Of a stretch of DNA of 64,000 nucleotides, positions 34,025 to 42,355 are shown in pieces. Source of the DNA: Blastomonas ursincola (GTDB taxonomy: Bacteria; Pseudomonadota; Alphaproteobacteria; Sphingomonadales; Sphingomonadaceae); the NCBI RefSeq assembly GCF_013607875.1, contig NZ_VDES01000002.1:761638-825637 (forward strand). The letters are read 5' to 3'. A program made the position numbers and the translations under genes. The stretch's first letter is position 1, and each line of letters opens with the position of its first letter. The notes beneath the pieces are model-generated. The model had not been told where the DNA came from, made no database searches, and saw only the letters and a list, made by a program, of their open reading frames with translations.

Positions 34025-35240
34025 TCTCTCCCAGTTGACCAGAAATTCAAAATTGATAGTTAAAAGGAGGCATTGGCTCGGGAGTTGTGCGGCATGTTTA
34101 GGGCTAAAACTGTTATGGTTATTGGGGCCGGCGCCAGTGTAGAGGTTGGCCTTCCGATGGGTCCTGAATTGTTAAGAAGCATCGTCCAGCTCACGGATAT
34201 TAAATTTAATTTTAATCGACAGTCGTTCGGGGATCATTTGATTATAGAGGCCCTAAGAATACATTTAAATGAAGGTGCATCTGTCGTTAAATTGAATGCG
34301 CATATTAAAGCTGGTTGGAGACTTGCTAAATCGGCGACACAGGCAATGTCTATTGACAATGTAATCGATGCCTTAGAGAATTCTGAAGTTGAGTTGATAG
34401 GAAAATTAGGCATCGTCCGCGCAATTTGGCGCGCAGAAGCGGCGAGTCTATTTTTTCGGGTTCCCGAGGGCGTCAATGAAGGGCTGAATTTATCAAAGTT
34501 TAATGATAATTGGTACGGAAGTTTAACAAAGCTTCTAACCGAAAATGTGAAGCTGAGTGAAATCGAGGGAATTTTTGATAATTTTCAGATAATTAATTTC
34601 AACTATGATCGTTGTCTCGAGCATTACTTGCCGTTTTCGCTTGCTGGATACTACGGTGTGGAGTTGGCCTGGATTCGCGAACTGATGCAAAGGCTGGTAG
34701 TTCATCGGCCATATGGCGTCGCTGGAAAGCTGCCGTGGCAGGTTGGAGTTGGTCCGAGCGCGGATTTCGGTGGTGGCTCTGCCCAGTGCCTATCCGATGT
34801 TGCTCAGCAAGTCCGAACATTTACGGAGCGTGTCGAAGAGGGTGAGCAACTTGCTGCCATGAAGGCATCTATCGCAAATGCTGACCGAGTTATTTTTCTA
34901 GGATTTGCATTCCATAGGCAGAATGTTGAGCTGTTAGCGACTAAAATGCAGGATCACGCTGAAATTTTGGCAACTTGTTTCAGAATATCTGAAAGTGACA
35001 AATCTGTAATAGAAGAGGAACTCGAAAAAGCCTTTCAGCATGAATTTAGCCTAGATGATAAAAGGATAACTTTAACAAATGCGACATGCGCACAATTGTT
35101 TCAAGAATATTGGCGGACCATGACTGCGGTCAGAGGCGAGCATGAGCCTTATGCGAATTCAATGCAGAATATACGCTCATTTCAAATGCCAGTTTTTGGT
35201 CAAATATTTGGAAAAAGGAGGTAGAGAGTGTAATCTTGAT
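34021..35240. other. AT-rich insertion holding one SIR2-like gene
   Basis: Base composition changes abruptly: 34201-34260, for example, has 20 G/C of 60, whereas the genes on both sides are GC-rich. The segment lies between the alcohol dehydrogenase stop and the LysR stop. It has no integrase or transposase. AAAAGGAGG occurs at both ends (34062-34070 and 35213-35221). This is the sign of a recent horizontal gain of a single defence-type gene. Confidence 0.8.
34094..35224 (+). CDS. SIR2-like protein, putative NAD-depleting defence effector
   Basis: 376 residues from ATG 34094 (alternative TTG 34073, whose AAGGAGG is only two bases away). SIR2-fold motifs: MVIGAGASVEVGLPMG (NAD-binding, residues 8-23), MSIDNVIDALEN and IGKLGIVRAI typical of the SIR2-like branch, IINFNYD with Asn168/Asn170 (catalytic Asn position), VHRPYG with His204 (catalytic His position), and the strand IFLGFAFHRQN. 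Relatives (ThsA, DSR and similar) cleave NAD on phage infection and halt the host. No effector partner is near; the C-terminal 100 residues hold no recognised domain. Defence role is inference. Confidence 0.7.
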   Translation: MFRAKTVMVIGAGASVEVGLPMGPELLRSIVQLTDIKFNFNRQSFGDHLIIEALRIHLNEGASVVKLNAHIKAGWRLAKSATQAMSIDNVIDALENSEVELIGKLGIVRAIWRAEAASLFFRVPEGVNEGLNLSKFNDNWYGSLTKLLTENVKLSEIEGIFDNFQIINFNYDRCLEHYLPFSLAGYYGVELAWIRELMQRLVVHRPYGVAGKLPWQVGVGPSADFGGGSAQCLSDVAQQVRTFTERVEEGEQLAAMKASIANADRVIFLGFAFHRQNVELLATKMQDHAEILATCFRISESDKSVIEEELEKAFQHEFSLDDKRITLTNATCAQLFQEYWRTMTAVRGEHEPYANSMQNIRSFQMPVFGQIFGKRR

Positions 35241-35258
35241 TGCCTGTTTGTAGCGACC

Positions 35259-36152
35259 TTACCCATCCTCCCCCATCACCGGTGCAATCCGCTCCGCCAG
35301 CGCGTCGAGCCACCGGATGAACGCATCCACCCGTGCGAGCTTGCGCATGTCGCGGTGGACCACCAACCAGAAGCTGCGGTGGATCGCCACGCTGTCTGCC
35401 AGCACCCGCTCCAGCCGCGCATTCTGTTCGCCGATAAAGCACGGGAGAATGCCCACCCCCGCGCCGGAGGCGATCAGGCTGTGCTGCACGTTGATGCTCG
35501 AGCTGGTCAGCACCGGTTCGAGCCCGGGGCCGATCTCGTCGAGATAGCGCAGCTCGTCGGCATAGATGAAATCGGGGATATAGCCGATCAGCGGGTGGCG
35601 GCGCAGGTCTTCGACGCTCCGGATCGGGCCGGCGCTGGCGAGATAGTCGCGGTCGGCATAGACGCCGAGCTGATAGTCGACCAGCTTGCGCACCTTCAAT
35701 GGCCCCGCGGTCGGGCGCGAGAGCATGATCGCCAGGTCCGCCTCGCGCTTGCTGGGGTTGAGAAAGCCGTTGGTCGCGACGAGCTCGATGCGGATCGCGG
35801 GGTGCTGGCGGTGGAAGCTCGCGAGATTGTGGGCAATGATCCACGCGGCGAAGCCTTCGGCGACGCTGACCCTGATCGTGCCCGCAAACACCGTCTGCTC
35901 GCCGGTCAGCTCGGTGCGCGCATCGATCAGCGCCTGTTCCGCCCCTTCGGCATAATGCAGCAGCTTAGCCCCATGTTCGGTGAGCGCGATGCCCTTGCCG
36001 CTCGCCTCGAACAATGTGGATTGCAGGTCGCCCGAGAGCCGTTGCAGCCGGCGCGCGACCGTGGTCGGGTCGATCTCCAGCCGCCGCGCGGCCTCCGCGA
36101 CCGAGCCCGCGCGCGCCAGCATCAGGAAGATGCGCAGATCGTCCCAGTTCAT
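35259..36152 (-). CDS. LysR-family regulator, likely of mmsA-mmsB
   Basis: 297 residues. The winged helix-turn-helix is at residues 1-60 (MNWDDLRIFLMLARAGSVAEAA, RLEIDPTTVARRLQRLS) and the inducer-binding domain follows. Divergent from mmsA across 134 bases, the usual placement of a LysR regulator controlling the opposite gene. The spacer holds an eight-base palindrome GCAATTGC (36218-36225). The ligand is likely a valine-catabolic intermediate; this is inferred from position. Confidence 0.9.
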   Translation of the reverse strand: MNWDDLRIFLMLARAGSVAEAARRLEIDPTTVARRLQRLSGDLQSTLFEASGKGIALTEHGAKLLHYAEGAEQALIDARTELTGEQTVFAGTIRVSVAEGFAAWIIAHNLASFHRQHPAIRIELVATNGFLNPSKREADLAIMLSRPTAGPLKVRKLVDYQLGVYADRDYLASAGPIRSVEDLRRHPLIGYIPDFIYADELRYLDEIGPGLEPVLTSSSINVQHSLIASGAGVGILPCFIGEQNARLERVLADSVAIHRSFWLVVHRDMRKLARVDAFIRWLDALAERIAPVMGEDG

Positions 36153-36286
36153 CCATCCTGCTCCCGGCTCGTGCTGCTATTCTGCGGCATTTATGCAGCC
36201 TGATGTGATGTTTTTACGCAATTGCTTGCAGGAATGCCAGAGGCTATTGCCGCCTCCAAGCGACAAGCACCCACAGGAGAGCATCG

Positions 36287-37786
36287 ATGCGCACCGTCAC
36301 CCACCGTCTGGCCCCCGGCGTTACCGCCCCCGCCAGCACCCGCCAGTCCGATATTTTCGATCCCAATAGCGGGACGGTGCAGGCCAAGGTCGATCTGGGC
36401 AGCGCCGCGGTGCTCGATGCCGCCGTCGATGCCGCGCTCGCCGCGCAGCCCGCCTGGGCCGCGACCAACCCGCAGCGCCGCGCGCGCGTGATGTTCAAGT
36501 TCAAGGAGCTGGTCGAGGCGAATATCGACGAGCTCGCCGCGCTGCTTTCCAGCGAGCATGGCAAGGTGCACGCCGATGCCAAGGGCGATGTCCAGCGTGG
36601 CCTTGAAGTCATCGAGTTCTGCTGCGGCATCCCGCATGCGGTGAAGGGCGAATATACCCACGGTGCGGGCCCGGGCATCGACGTCTATTCGATGCGCCTG
36701 CCGATCGGCATCGGTGCAGGCATCACCCCGTTCAACTTCCCCGCGATGATCCCGATGTGGATGTTCGGCCCCGCGATCGCGACCGGCAATGCCTTCATCC
36801 TCAAGCCCAGCGAGCGCGATCCCTCGGTGCCGGTGCGCCTCGCTGAGCTGATGAGCGAGGCGGGCCTGCCCGACGGCATCCTGCAGGTGGTGCATGGCGA
36901 CAAGGAAATGGTCGACGCGATCCTCGATCATCCGGCGATTGCGGGCGTGTCGTTCGTCGGTTCGTCCGATGTCGCGCATTATCTCTACCAGCGCGGCGTC
37001 GCCGCCGGAAAGCGGGTGCAAGCGATGGGCGGCGCGAAGAACCATGGCATCGTCATGCCCGATGCGGACCTCGACCAGGTGGTCAAGGATCTCGCCGGTG
37101 CGGCCTTCGGTTCGGCGGGCGAACGCTGCATGGCGCTGCCCGTGGTCGTCCCCGTGGGGGACGAGACCGCGGATCGTCTGCGCGCCAAGCTGATCCCCGC
37201 GATCGAGCAGCTGCGCCTCGGCGTCTCGTCCGATCCCGATGCCGATTACGGACCCGTCGTCACCGCCGCGCACAAGGCGAAGGTGGAAGGCTGGATCCAG
37301 ACCTGTATCGACGAGGGCGGCGAGCTGGTCGTCGATGGCCGTGGCTTCACGCTGCAGGGGCACGAGAACGGCTTTTTCGTCGGCCCGACGCTGTTCGACC
37401 ATGTCACCACCGACATGCAAAGCTACAAGGAAGAGATTTTCGGCCCCGTGCTGCAGATCGTCCGCGCGAAGGATTTCGAGGAAGCCGTCTCGCTGCCCAG
37501 CAAGCATCAGTACGGCAATGGCGTCGCCATCTTCACCCGCAACGGCCATGCCGCGCGCGAATTTGCCGCGCGCGTCAATGTCGGCATGGTCGGCATCAAC
37601 GTGCCGATCCCGGTGCCGGTGGCGTACCACACCTTTGGCGGCTGGAAGCGCAGCGCGTTCGGTGACACCAACCAGCACGGCATGGAAGGCGTGAAGTTCT
37701 GGACCAAGATCAAGACGGTGACCGCGCGCTGGCCCGATGGCGCAGTGGATGGCGGCAACGCCTTTGTCATCCCGACGATGGGTTGA
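36287..37786 (+). CDS. mmsA: CoA-acylating methylmalonate-semialdehyde dehydrogenase
   Basis: 499 residues. Converts methylmalonate (or malonate) semialdehyde with CoA and NAD to propionyl- or acetyl-CoA plus CO2, in valine and inositol breakdown. Catalytic Cys in GSAGERCMALPVV; the ALDH FGPVLQIV and ITPFNFPAMIPMWMFGPAI segments are MmsA-specific. Starts the mmsA - VOC - mmsB operon, divergent from a LysR gene. Confidence 0.95.
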   Translation: MRTVTHRLAPGVTAPASTRQSDIFDPNSGTVQAKVDLGSAAVLDAAVDAALAAQPAWAATNPQRRARVMFKFKELVEANIDELAALLSSEHGKVHADAKGDVQRGLEVIEFCCGIPHAVKGEYTHGAGPGIDVYSMRLPIGIGAGITPFNFPAMIPMWMFGPAIATGNAFILKPSERDPSVPVRLAELMSEAGLPDGILQVVHGDKEMVDAILDHPAIAGVSFVGSSDVAHYLYQRGVAAGKRVQAMGGAKNHGIVMPDADLDQVVKDLAGAAFGSAGERCMALPVVVPVGDETADRLRAKLIPAIEQLRLGVSSDPDADYGPVVTAAHKAKVEGWIQTCIDEGGELVVDGRGFTLQGHENGFFVGPTLFDHVTTDMQSYKEEIFGPVLQIVRAKDFEEAVSLPSKHQYGNGVAIFTRNGHAAREFAARVNVGMVGINVPIPVPVAYHTFGGWKRSAFGDTNQHGMEGVKFWTKIKTVTARWPDGAVDGGNAFVIPTMG

Positions 37787-37790
37787 GGCG

Positions 37791-38201
37791 GTGCGCCTTG
37801 CGTACAGTGCCTATCTCGTCCGCGAGTATGACGAGGCCATTGCCTGGTTCGGCAAGGCGCTGGGCTGGCGGGTGATCGAGGACAGCGATCTGGGCGGCGG
37901 CAAGCGCTGGGTGCGTGTCGGCGGCGAAGAGGGCGGGCAGTTGCTGCTCGCCCGCGCGACCTCCGACGCGCAACTGGCGGCGGTCGGCAAGGCGGCGGGC
38001 GGACGCGTGGCCTATTTCGTCCATACAGGCGCTTTCGACGCCGACCATGCGCGCATGGTCGCAGCCGGCGTCGCCTTTGCCGAAGCGCCGCGCCAGGAAG
38101 CCTATGGCAAGGTCGCGGTGTTCGCCGACCTGTACGGCAACCGGTGGGATTTGATCGAGGCACCCGCAGAGGTGCCGACGGAGAGCGGAGCAGCAGCATG
38201 A
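37791..38201 (+). CDS. VOC/glyoxalase-superfamily protein
   Basis: 136 residues. One vicinal-oxygen-chelate module pair: LAYSAYLVREYDEAIAWFGKALGW, RVAYFVHTGAFDADHARM, then the final strand VAVFADLYGNRWDLIE with the metal-ligand Glu. The GTG start at 37791 lies four bases after the mmsA stop; a longer reading from 37737 overlaps mmsA. The product may detoxify an electrophile formed in the pathway. Stop overlaps the mmsB start (ATGA). Confidence 0.82.
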   Translation: MRLAYSAYLVREYDEAIAWFGKALGWRVIEDSDLGGGKRWVRVGGEEGGQLLLARATSDAQLAAVGKAAGGRVAYFVHTGAFDADHARMVAAGVAFAEAPRQEAYGKVAVFADLYGNRWDLIEAPAEVPTESGAAA

Positions 38202-39073
38202 GCACAATCGGATTTATCGGCCTGGGCAATATGGGCGGCGGCATGGCGGCGAACCTGGCGAAAGCCGGGCACAAGGTGATCGCGTTCGACCTGTCGGGCG
38301 AGGCGCTGGCGCGCGCCGGGGCGGCGGGCTGCCATCCGGTCTCCGATGCCGCGCAGGCGGGGCGCGAGGCGGATGTCGTCGTCACCATGCTGCCTGCGGG
38401 CAAGCATGTCGCCTCGGTTTATAACGAGACCGTGTTCGGTGCCGCCAGGCCCGGCGCGCTGCTGATCGACTGTTCGACCATCGATGTCGATACCGCACGC
38501 GAGGTCGCGAGCGCGGCGAAGGCGCGCGGGCTCGAGGCGGTCGACGCCCCGGTCTCGGGCGGGATTGCGGCGGCTAATGGCGGCACGCTCACCTTCATGG
38601 TCGGCGGCAGCGCCGATGCGTTCGCGCGCGCCGAGCCGATCCTCGCCGATATGGGCAAGGCGGTGATCCATGCCGGCGACAATGGCGCAGGCCAGGCGGC
38701 GAAGATCTGCAACAACATGCTCCTGGGCGCGACCATGGCCGCGACCTGCGAGACGTTCATGCTGGCGAAGAAGCTGGGACTCGACCTGCAGACCTTCTAC
38801 GATATCTCGTCCAAGGCCTCGGGTCAGAGCTGGTCGATGACGAGCTATTGCCCCGTCCCCGGCGTCGGCCCGGCGAGCCCGGCGGACAACGGCTATGCCG
38901 GAGGCTTCGCCGCCGCACTGATGCTCAAGGACATGCGGCTGGCGCTCGAAGCTGCAAAGGCGAGCGGCGCGCGCGTGCCGATGGGTGAGCGGGCGGAAGC
39001 GATCTACGCGGCATTCGTCGAGGCGGACGCACAGGGGCTGGATTTCAGCGCGATCATCACCGCGCTCGAATAG
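38198..39073 (+). CDS. mmsB: 3-hydroxyisobutyrate dehydrogenase
   Basis: 291 residues. Oxidises 3-hydroxyisobutyrate to methylmalonate semialdehyde, the step before MmsA, with NAD. N-terminal GFIGLGNMGGGMAANL binds the cofactor; DAPVSGGIAAANGGTLTFMVGG and catalytic Lys in GQAAKICNNML are present. Start ATG 38198 overlaps the VOC stop by four bases; the longer frame from 38144 is a read-through of the VOC gene. Confidence 0.95.
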   Translation: MSTIGFIGLGNMGGGMAANLAKAGHKVIAFDLSGEALARAGAAGCHPVSDAAQAGREADVVVTMLPAGKHVASVYNETVFGAARPGALLIDCSTIDVDTAREVASAAKARGLEAVDAPVSGGIAAANGGTLTFMVGGSADAFARAEPILADMGKAVIHAGDNGAGQAAKICNNMLLGATMAATCETFMLAKKLGLDLQTFYDISSKASGQSWSMTSYCPVPGVGPASPADNGYAGGFAAALMLKDMRLALEAAKASGARVPMGERAEAIYAAFVEADAQGLDFSAIITALE

Positions 39074-39157
39074 GCCGCGCGGTCGTCGCGCGGCGGAGCC
39101 GGGCTGGACAGCGGTGCGGGCACTCCCTTATGCTCGCTCTCCAATGGAGGGCGCGGC

Positions 39158-40189
39158 ATGAAGGCGGGTCTCAGGCGCAGGTTGCACGGGCAGGGGCTGA
39201 CGCTCGGCCTTGCCCTGCTCGGCGGGCTGACGGCTTGCGGAGGTGGCGGATCTTCCTCGACCACGCCGGTGCAATTGCCACCCTCGACCGGCGCTCCGGC
39301 CCCCGCACCAGCCCCCGCACCTACGCCAACGCCCAGCCCGACGCCGACACCGCCGCCGGCGGGTGCGGTGCTCAGCGCCGACATCCGCTATGGCGATGGG
39401 CCGACCAGCAGCGGCTCGATCCCGCTGTTTCTCGACAGCTATCGGCCCAACCAAAGCTGCACCAGTCCGCGCCCGACGGTGCTCTATGTCCATGGCGGCG
39501 GCTTTGTTGGCGGCAGCCGCAAGGGGCAGCAGGTGGTGGCGATGGCCGACGAGCTTGCCCCGCTCGGCATTAATCTCATCTCGATCCAGTACCGCCTGCA
39601 GGGCGACAACCCGGTCATCTCAAGCGAATTCGCCGCGTTCGAACGGGATTATCGCGCGCTAGATCCGACCCAGCAATCGCCCCGGGTGACCGCCTTTGTC
39701 GCGGCGGTGGAGGATTCAGTCCGCGCGCTGCGCTGGATGCAGGCCAACGCCGCTGCCTACTGCATCGATCCCACCCGCATCGCCTATTGGGGATCGTCAG
39801 CAGGGGCCTATACCATGTTGCACACCGCCTATTCCCTGAATCCCTATGGCATCGCCCGGCCCGAACCGCGCGTGGTGGTCGACTACTGGGGCGGCCTTTT
39901 CCGCGACACCGACCTTCAGGCGGGAGAGGCCCCGCTGTTCGTGATGCACGGCACCGCGGACACCACCGTTTCCTTCACCGAAGCCACCGAACTCACCGAT
40001 CGCGCGCGCCAGGTCGGCGTGCCCTTCACATTCTACACGCTGGCAGGCGCAGGGCATGATTTCAACGGCAGTGGCTTTTTCGTCCGCACCGTCGACGGCC
40101 AGTCGCTCGCGAAACGCACGGCCGACTTCATGGCCGCGCACCTGCTACCGGGGGGAAGGCCGGTCTATGAGAGCAGGGTGGTGCAATAG
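39158..40189 (+). CDS. Alpha/beta-hydrolase lipoprotein (esterase-like)
   Basis: 343 residues. Lipobox LTACGGG follows a hydrophobic N-terminus, so it is an outer- or inner-membrane lipoprotein. A proline-rich linker (PAPAPAPAPTPTPSPTPTPPP) spans residues about 47-67. The hydrolase domain holds VHGGGF (oxyanion hole), YWGSSAGAY (nucleophile), HGTADTTVS (Asp) and GAGHDF (His). Esterase or peptidase on unknown substrates. The linker suggests reach across the periplasm or surface display. Confidence 0.85.
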   Translation: MKAGLRRRLHGQGLTLGLALLGGLTACGGGGSSSTTPVQLPPSTGAPAPAPAPAPTPTPSPTPTPPPAGAVLSADIRYGDGPTSSGSIPLFLDSYRPNQSCTSPRPTVLYVHGGGFVGGSRKGQQVVAMADELAPLGINLISIQYRLQGDNPVISSEFAAFERDYRALDPTQQSPRVTAFVAAVEDSVRALRWMQANAAAYCIDPTRIAYWGSSAGAYTMLHTAYSLNPYGIARPEPRVVVDYWGGLFRDTDLQAGEAPLFVMHGTADTTVSFTEATELTDRARQVGVPFTFYTLAGAGHDFNGSGFFVRTVDGQSLAKRTADFMAAHLLPGGRPVYESRVVQ

Positions 40190-40201
40190 GAGCAGCAAGC
40201 G

Positions 40202-40618
40202 TTACATTGTCCAGCTATCCCTTGAATCCAGGCCGGGGTATCGAATGGGCTTGCCACCGAAATACTCTGTCGCCGTCGAATGCCGCCGGTCGGTGTCGAG
40301 CTCTTCCGGGTCGAAATCCTCGGGGAAGACGAACTTGACCTTGAACTGACCTGCCTTGAGGAAGATTTCCACCTCTTCCCATCTCTTGCTCAGCGGCTCC
40401 ATCGCCCATAATTCGTTCAGCTGCTTGTCGTACCGGCGGTATTCGATGTTCCGATATTCAACATGCCGCCCGCGATCCGAAAAAAGCGAAAGACTCAAAT
40501 AGCCTCTGTCCACAGCAGCGACCAGGAGAAGGCCGTTCGAACTGAACTGAGTCTCGGCCGCCAGCGTCTCGGCGATCTCGTTCAGAAGCGCTGATTTTCG
40601 AGCAAGATTGAGCATCAT
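40202..40618 (-). CDS. YezG-like (DUF600) probable immunity protein
   Basis: 138 residues. It matches the DUF600/YezG pattern by features such as EFSSNG-like early strands, LWAMEPLSKRWEEVEIFLKAG, KVKFVFPEDFDPEELD and the acidic middle; the family often pairs with polymorphic nuclease toxins. The start ATG overlaps the stop of the nuclease frame (ATGA), as expected for a toxin-immunity pair. Less GC-rich than core genes. The family call is moderate; another DUF600-like immunity family is possible. Confidence 0.7.
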   Translation of the reverse strand: MMLNLARKSALLNEIAETLAAETQFSSNGLLLVAAVDRGYLSLSLFSDRGRHVEYRNIEYRRYDKQLNELWAMEPLSKRWEEVEIFLKAGQFKVKFVFPEDFDPEELDTDRRHSTATEYFGGKPIRYPGLDSRDSWTM

Positions 40619-41484
40619 TCGGCGCCTCGCTGGTTCGGCAAATTCAAACCGTGCTGTTTATTCCCGATCGTGTACCAGATGTTCAGACTTGCCGGTCGAC
40701 ACGATTGACCTTTGTAGACAGGCACGATCTTTACGGTGACCTTCACCCCCTTTCGGCGCGCGCTTGCCCATTCATTTTCCATTCTCGCATAGGTTTTGCG
40801 GTTGAATTCGGCATCTTGTGCAAAGTGGTTAAAGGCTTCCATCGGCCCCTTGAATCTCCGGGCGATAAAGTGTCCTCCATCATCGGTTCTCAGCCGATAT
40901 TTTCCGCCCGCTTGCAACTGCGATTGCTTCGACCGACGCTGGAGTGGATCTTCGGTAATCGTGCCCTCGACTTTCCAAGTTCGTCCCAAATGGTCAATGT
41001 CAAATCGGTAGCCATGCCTTATGAGTGTTTTTGCCACTCGCTTGAAGGGCAATGTCGCGCGCGCCTGACCGTCTAGGCCCGAAGAATCGTGCTGGACACC
41101 GTCTTGACTAGCCGTTGCAGGTCATGAGGGAGAAGGAGCCCGACGTTCGGGCTGACGCTGAGTCGTTTGAGCAGGCGGAAACCAAGACCATGTCGAACCA
41201 CCGCCGCCAAAGCCCCGCGCCGTTTGATCCGGCAGCAGTCCCGGCACATCGACGCGTAGCGGTCCAGCCTTGCGTCGTGCCGAATTTGCTGCCTGTTGAG
41301 AATTTCTGCTGGAGCTTGCCCCGTAATGCCGCCCAGATCCGGCAAATGTGAAGCGCCCGTCATCCGGGTCGTGCCAAGGGTTGAACTTGCATTCGAGGGT
41401 TTTGGCTATGTCAGGGCATGAACGATGCCCTGTCCTCAGCCACAATTCAAAGCTGCTCCGCTTGCCGACTGCCAAATGTTGCAT
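40615..41484 (-). pseudogene. DNA/RNA non-specific endonuclease toxin, frame interrupted by one stop
   Basis: Continuous frame from ATG 41484 to 40615 with a single internal TGA at 41124-41122. The N-terminal part has FNPWHDPDDGRFTFAG, a common polymorphic-toxin linker module. The C-terminal nuclease domain is intact: TDDGGHFIARRFKGP, FNHFAQDAEFNRKTYARMENEW and VKIVPVYKG match the Endonuclea_NS_2 family, His in DGGH being the catalytic base. The second half may restart at TTG 41052. Could be a nonsense mutation, a sequencing error, or read-through; the immunity gene downstream is intact. Confidence 0.7.
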
Positions 41485-41514
41485 CTTGCCGCTCCCATAG
41501 GGAAAAACGGCAAG
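41485..41514 (-). promoter_or_regulatory. Hairpin covering the ribosome site of the toxin gene
   Basis: CTTGCCG and CGGCAAG form a seven-base stem directly upstream of ATG 41484, with an inner pair TCCC/GGGA around TAT. The presumed ribosome-binding bases GGGAG lie inside the stem. This could limit toxin translation. A seven-base stem can be coincidental. Confidence 0.35.
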
Positions 41515-41627
41515 AACATATCAGCAACATTCTCCAACAAGTCAATAATGAATGGATCCTATCGCGTTTGGCCGCTTGCCACAGAATGATCTGAATGGAG
41601 AGCAATCCGGCCGATCAAGGTCTAACC

Positions 41628-42341
41628 TCACCCCTCCAGCACGACCCTCATGCCCGTCTCGAACTCGCCCGACACCAGCTCGGCAATCGCTTCGCCCACC
41701 ACCTCGGGCAGTTTCACGGTCGCGGGGTCTTCGCCTGGATAGGCCTTGGCGCGCATCGCGGTGCGGGTGCGCGCGGGGTCGACGATCGCGGTGCGGACCT
41801 TGCCGATGTTGCGCATCTCCTCGCCATAGCTGCGGACCAGCACCTCGAGCGCGGCCTTGGATGCGCCATAGGCGCCCCAGAAGGCGCGGGGGGTGGCGGC
41901 GACCGAGCTGGTGAGGCCGATCACGCGGGCATGCGCGCTCTTGCGCAGCATCGGATCGAAATAGGCGATCATGGCCTGGGTGCTCAGCACGTTGAGCGTC
42001 ATCACGCGGTTGAGTTCGCCGCCGTCGATAGTCGGCACCGGCCCCAGGCTCCCCAGCATCGCGGCGTTCAGGACCAGGATGTCGAGTGCGTCCCAACGTC
42101 CGCCGATCGCGGCGGCGAGCCGGGCGATGCTGTCGCCATCGGTCAGGTCGAGCGGGGCGATCGTCGCGCTGCCGCCGGCCTCGAAGATCGCATCCTCGAC
42201 GCTTTCCAGGTCCTTGGCTGTGCGCGCGGTGAGGATGACATGCGCACCGCGGGCAGCGAGCGCCTTTGCGGTCGCAGCACCGATGCCGCGGCTCGCGCCG
42301 GTGACCAGGGCAAGCTGCCCCTGCAGGTTCTTCTCGGTCAT
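41628..42341 (-). CDS. Short-chain dehydrogenase/reductase
   Basis: 237 residues from ATG 42341 (MTEKNLQGQLA). Cofactor motif ALVTGASRGIGAATA, the LNAAMLGSLGP strand (NAA variant of NNAG), and catalytic Ser-Tyr-Lys in GLTSSVAATPRAFWGAYGASKAAL. Substrate unknown. It follows purF on the minus strand with a short gap, so it is likely cotranscribed; an operon of purF and an SDR is usual in sphingomonads in my recollection, which I cannot check. Confidence 0.9.
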   Translation of the reverse strand: MTEKNLQGQLALVTGASRGIGAATAKALAARGAHVILTARTAKDLESVEDAIFEAGGSATIAPLDLTDGDSIARLAAAIGGRWDALDILVLNAAMLGSLGPVPTIDGGELNRVMTLNVLSTQAMIAYFDPMLRKSAHARVIGLTSSVAATPRAFWGAYGASKAALEVLVRSYGEEMRNIGKVRTAIVDPARTRTAMRAKAYPGEDPATVKLPEVVGEAIAELVSGEFETGMRVVLEG

Positions 42342-42355
42342 GGTCGTGAAATCCC

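Noticed and set aside
41073-41363. 96-codon minus-strand frame across the toxin linker
   Set aside because: Different frame from the nuclease halves; no domain match; the halves themselves share one frame.
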